The notes under the pieces are model-generated. The model made no database searches, had not been told where the DNA came from, and saw nothing but the letters and a program-made list of their open reading frames with translations. Of a DNA stretch of 64,000 nt, positions 60,890-64,000 are shown piece after piece. The DNA is from Pleurodeles waltl. Its lineage: Eukaryota; Chordata; Amphibia; Caudata; Salamandridae. The DNA lies in the NCBI RefSeq assembly GCF_031143425.1, contig NC_090438.1:754319823-754383822 (forward strand). The letters run 5' to 3'. The first letter of the stretch is position 1, and each line of letters starts with the position of its first letter. Made by a program: the position numbers and the translations under genes.

Positions 60890-62491
60890 ATGTCTGGCAC
60901 AGGCCAAAATGTTGACCTGTCTAAGATTGCATATGATCACCTTAGCTGGAAAGGAGCAAGGAGTCTCTGCATAGAGAGAGGTTTGAGTGTAGGGAAGAAT
61001 CCTTCCTTGGAACTGTTACTTAATATGCTTAGAGAACAGGATAAGGCTAAAAGTGCCCCATCTGTTGAAAAAGTAGCTAATGGTTCTCAATCTGATCCAG
61101 GGACTCCCCCAGGAAAAGGTTCAGGAAAGAAACTTCTTAGCCTTCCCATTACAAGACAGTCTAGCATAGTTGGTTCTGAGGTGGAGTCACATCATACAGA
61201 TGATGTGCTCTCACATTACACTGTCAGCCAAGCTGTTAGGGTGCCCTCTGTAAGGGACAGGTCTCCTTCTGTACATTCCCATCATACCTCTGTATCTAGA
61301 AATGTCCCTCCCACCAACCCTGATGACAGATTGTTAGAAAGGGAACTCAATAAGTTGAGGGTGGAACAAACCAGACTGAAGCTTAAAAAGCAACAGCTGG
61401 ATTTGGATAGACAGTCTTTAGAATTAGAGAAGGAAAGACAGAAGTTGGGTTTAGAAACCCATGGTGGCAGCAGCAGTATTCCCCATAGTCATCCTGCAAA
61501 AGAGCATGATTCCAGGAATCTGCACAAGATAGTTCCCCCTTATAAGGAGGGGGATGACATTAACAAGTGGTTTGCTGCACTTGAGAGGGCCTGTGTTGTA
61601 CAGGATGTCCCTCAAAGGCAGTGGGCTGCCATCCTATGGCTATCATTTAGTGGAAAAGGTAGGGATAGGCCCCTTACTGTGAAAGAAAGTGATGCCAATA
61701 ATTTTACAGTTCTTAAGAATGCACTCCTGGATGGTTATGGCTTAACCACTGAACAATACAGGATAAAGTTCAGAGAGACCAAAAAGGAGTCTTCACAAGA
61801 CTGGGTTGATTTCATTGACCATTCAGTGAAGGCCTTGGAGGGGTGGTTACATGGCAGTAAAGTTACTGATTATGACAGCCTGTATAACTTGATCCTGAGA
61901 GAGCATATTCTTAATAATTGTGTGTCTGATTTGTTGCACCAGTACTTGGTGGACTCTGATCTGACCTCTCCCCAAGAATTGGGAAAGAAGGCAGACAAAT
62001 GGGTCAGAACAAGAGTGAACAGAAAAGTTCATACAGGGGGTGACAAAGATGGCAACAAAAAGAAGGATGGTAAGTCTTCTGACAAGGGTGGGGACAAATC
62101 TAAAAATGAGTCTTCATCAGGCCCACAAAAACACTCTGGTGGGGGTGGTGGGTCCAAATCCTCCTTTAATCAAAACAAAGAAAAGAAACCATGGTGCTAT
62201 TTATGTAAAGTAAAAGGCCATTGGACAACAGATCCCAGTTGTCCAAAGAAAAGCACCAAGCCTCCTACCACTACAACCCCTACTGCTACCCCTAGTGTTC
62301 CTACTAATAGCAGTGGTGGTGGGAGCAAACCTACTAATAGCCAATCCAAGGGAGTAGCTGGGCTCACTATTGGTAACTTAGTTGGGGTTGGACTTGTTAG
62401 GGAGGCCACAGAGGCTGTGTTAGTCTCTGAGGGGGCTATTGATTTAGCCACCTTAGTTGCTTGTCCCCTTAATATGGATAAGTACAAGTAG
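60890..62491 (+). CDS. Gmr1-like gypsy Gag (533 aa)
   Basis: An intact Gag ending in TAG. Residues ~10-52 form a SAP-like helical segment (KGARSLCIERGLSVGKNPS). Residues ~144-190 are a charged coiled coil rich in E, K, L and R. Residues ~213-290 are the N-terminal capsid part (PPYKEGDDINKWFAALERA). Residues ~290-375 resemble the SCAN fold (YRIKFRE, then WLHGSKVTDYDSLYNLILRE, then ELGKKADKWVRTR). A Lys/Gly/Ser-rich linker leads to a zinc knuckle at ~435-450, CYLCKVKGHWTTDPSC, i.e. CX2CX4HX6C, longer than the usual CX2CX4HX4C. SCAN domains of vertebrate transcription factors are known to derive from Gmr1-like Gag. ATG 60890 is the first in this frame after the leader. The frame stays open after the TAG into the protease. 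Confidence 0.9.
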   Translation: MSGTGQNVDLSKIAYDHLSWKGARSLCIERGLSVGKNPSLELLLNMLREQDKAKSAPSVEKVANGSQSDPGTPPGKGSGKKLLSLPITRQSSIVGSEVESHHTDDVLSHYTVSQAVRVPSVRDRSPSVHSHHTSVSRNVPPTNPDDRLLERELNKLRVEQTRLKLKKQQLDLDRQSLELEKERQKLGLETHGGSSSIPHSHPAKEHDSRNLHKIVPPYKEGDDINKWFAALERACVVQDVPQRQWAAILWLSFSGKGRDRPLTVKESDANNFTVLKNALLDGYGLTTEQYRIKFRETKKESSQDWVDFIDHSVKALEGWLHGSKVTDYDSLYNLILREHILNNCVSDLLHQYLVDSDLTSPQELGKKADKWVRTRVNRKVHTGGDKDGNKKKDGKSSDKGGDKSKNESSSGPQKHSGGGGGSKSSFNQNKEKKPWCYLCKVKGHWTTDPSCPKKSTKPPTTTTPTATPSVPTNSSGGGSKPTNSQSKGVAGLTIGNLVGVGLVREATEAVLVSEGAIDLATLVACPLNMDKYK

Positions 62492-63127
62492 CTACCCCTA
62501 ATAAATGGTGTTGAGGTTCAGGCCTACAGGGACACTGGTGCCAGTGTGACTATGGTCATAGAGAAACTGGTCCACCCTGAACAACACCTACTTGGTCACC
62601 AGTACCAAGTAACCGATGCTTACAACAACACACTTAGCCACCCCATGGCTGTTGTTAATCTCAACTGGGGGGGGGTTACTGGTCCAAAGAAAGTTGTGGT
62701 AGCCACAGATTTACCTGTAGACTGTCTACTAGGAAATGATTTGGAGACATCAGCTTGGTCAGATGTGGAGTTGGAGGCCCATGCAGCAATGCTGGGCATC
62801 CCAGGGCAAATTTTTGCTTTAACCAGGGCTCAGGCCAAAAAGCAAAAAGGACAGGGAAGCTTGGATCCTGGAACAATGGACCAAGTGCTCCCTAAAGCTA
62901 GGGCTAGTAGAAGCAAACCACTTCCTACTATCCCTCCCTCTACAGTGGATTCTACTTCTGAGGAAGAAGAATTCCCTCCATGTGCAGAACCTACACCAGA
63001 GGAGCTGGAAGCAGATACTGCTGAGCTTTTGGGTGAAGGGGGGCCTTCCCAGGGAGGAGCTGAGTGTGGCACAGCAAACCTGTCCCACATTAGAGGGTCT
63101 AAGACAGCAAGCTGTCAAACAGGCTAA
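62492..63127 (+). CDS. Gypsy aspartic protease (pol start)
   Basis: Continues in the Gag frame directly after the TAG at 62489-62491. The active-site motif YRDTGASV has its Asp at 62531-62533. The flap and C-terminal signature follow (LPVDCLLGNDLE near 62720), giving a retropepsin of about 95 residues, the usual size. After ~62830 a low-complexity acidic and Pro-rich linker leads to a stop at 63125. The first ATG in this frame (62546) lies after the catalytic Asp, so translation must come from Gag through the UAG or, in intact relatives, from a sense codon. The protease would cleave Gag-Pol in the particle. Confidence 0.85.
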   Translation, partial: LPLINGVEVQAYRDTGASVTMVIEKLVHPEQHLLGHQYQVTDAYNNTLSHPMAVVNLNWGGVTGPKKVVVATDLPVDCLLGNDLETSAWSDVELEAHAAMLGIPGQIFALTRAQAKKQKGQGSLDPGTMDQVLPKARASRSKPLPTIPPSTVDSTSEEEEFPPCAEPTPEELEADTAELLGEGGPSQGGAECGTANLSHIRGSKTASCQTG

Positions 63128-64000
63128 TGGGGATGTCAGTGACTCTCACAGAGTTTACTGGGAGGACAACCTCTTGTACACTGAGCATAGGGATCCTAAA
63201 CCTGGAGCTGCCAGGAGATTAGTGATTCCTCAGGAGTACAGAAAGTTCCTCCTAACTCTTGCCCACGACATTCCCCTAGCTGGGCATCTGGGACAAATGA
63301 AAACTTGGGACAGACTTGTTCCCTTGTTTCATTGGCCTAGGATGTCTGAGGACACAAAAGATTTTTGTAAGTCCTGTGAAACCTGTCAAGCCAGTGGCAA
63401 GACAGGTGGCACCCCAAAGGCACCCCTTATTCCACTGCCTGTGGTTGGGGTTCCCTTTGAAAGGGTAGGGGTTGACATAGTTGGCCCCCTTGACCCTCCT
63501 ACTGCTTCAGGCAATAGATTCATCTTGGTGGTAGTGGACCATGCCACAAGATATCCTGAAGCTATTCCTTTAAGGACCACTACAGCTCCTGCAGTGGCAA
63601 AGGCCCTCCTGGGAATATTTTCCAGGGTGGGCTTCCCAAAGGAAGTAGTATCAGACAGGGGAAGCAATTTCATGTCTGCATACTTAAAGGCCATGTGGAA
63701 GGAGTGTGGTGTAACTTACAAGTTCACTACACCCTATCATCCACAAACAAATGGACTGGTGGAGAGATTTAACAAAACTCTCAAAGGCATGATTATGGGT
63801 CTCCCTGAAAAACTCCGCAGGAGATGGGATATCCTGTTACCATGCCTCCTTTTTGCCTACAGGGAGGTACCCCAGAAAGGAGTGGGCTTCAGCCCATTTG
63901 AACTTCTTTTTGGACACCCTGTTAGGGGTCCACTCACACTTGTAAAGGAGGGTTGGGAACAACCTTTAAAAGCTCCTAAGCAGGATATTGTGGATTATGT
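63051..64000 (+). CDS. Gypsy integrase (partial at window end)
   Basis: A frame open up to the last base, +1 relative to the protease frame. The zinc-binding HHCC part is at about 63260-63395: LAHDIPLAGHLG with two His, then FCKSCETCQ. The catalytic core has all three acidic residues: GVDIVGPL (Asp), VVSDRGSNF (Asp) and NGLVERFN (Glu). A LFAYREVPQ and FSPFELLFGHPVRGPL stretch typical of Ty3/gypsy integrases follows. It inserts the cDNA into the host genome. It lies straight after the protease with no RT between. The start given is where homology begins; no start codon is claimed. The frame change lies close to a run of six G at 63038-63043. Confidence 0.92.

Larger units (their letters stand above)
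57639..64000 (+). mobile_element. Gmr1-like Ty3/gypsy retrotransposon, 3' part off window
   Basis: 5' LTR, primer site, Gag, protease and integrase in that order, with the element running out of the window inside integrase. The domain order protease-integrase fits the Gmr1 clade of deuterostome gypsy elements, in which RT and RNase H come after integrase as in Ty1/copia. RT, RNase H and the 3' LTR are therefore predicted beyond 64000. Two points, the Gag UAG and a +1 frame change before integrase, raise doubt whether this copy is active. Confidence 0.88.

Overview
This window looks like intronic DNA from a very large vertebrate genome, most likely a salamander or newt (possibly a pleurodeline newt; inferred, not tested). 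The reasons are one recognisable host exon in 64 kb, a mixture of DIRS tyrosine-recombinase elements, Gmr1-like Ty3/gypsy elements with ~3 kb LTRs, L1- and CR1/L2-like LINE remnants, hAT and GGGCC-ended MITEs, and many low-copy tandem repeats. No bacterial or organellar genes, CRISPR arrays, rRNA or tRNA genes were seen.

Host gene: the only supported host coding sequence is an 83-nt exon at 19120-19202 (+), with a good polypyrimidine tract and AG acceptor and a GTAAGG donor. It encodes the N-terminal part of a DUSP22-type (JSP1) dual-specificity phosphatase. If this is right, much of the window is DUSP22 intron or flank.

Mobile elements, left to right: a diverged repeat at 1-1400 recurs in the same orientation at 17.6-18.8 kb. 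A 169-bp palindromic MITE lies at 1841-2009. Tandem and low-complexity blocks occupy 6.55-7.93 kb, and a dispersed repeat with 373-bp tandem units fills 10.3-12.1 kb, followed by a CR1/L2-like LINE 3' end at 12.2-12.8 kb. A solo LTR lies on the minus strand at 14095-17053 with a GTTTG target duplication. A second palindromic MITE is at 22662-22832. An L1-like LINE (27.05-33.3 kb) is split inside its reverse transcriptase domain by a plus-strand solo LTR of the same family (29316-32123, TGACC duplication). A four-copy head-to-head repeat cluster sits at 35.3-36.4 kb. Minus-strand LINE remnants lie at 37.3-37.8 and 39.7-40.4 kb, a 34-bp minisatellite at 41.74 kb, a hAT MITE with a perfect 8-bp duplication at 43.05 kb, and a degenerate satellite-like tract at 43.5-44.6 kb.

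The right end holds the two best-preserved elements. A DIRS element (50.53-55.37 kb) has inverted termini and gag, RT/RNase H and tyrosine-recombinase regions, all broken by stops and frame changes; its recombinase also has Arg where the family has the HxxR His. From 57639 to the window end runs a Gmr1-like gypsy element: a 2996-bp 5' LTR, a tRNA-Leu-like primer site, a 533-aa Gag with a SCAN-like capsid, an aspartic protease after an in-frame UAG, then integrase directly. No reverse transcriptase lies between protease and integrase, which points to the copia-like domain order of the Gmr1 clade. The three ~3 kb LTRs in this window belong to this family.
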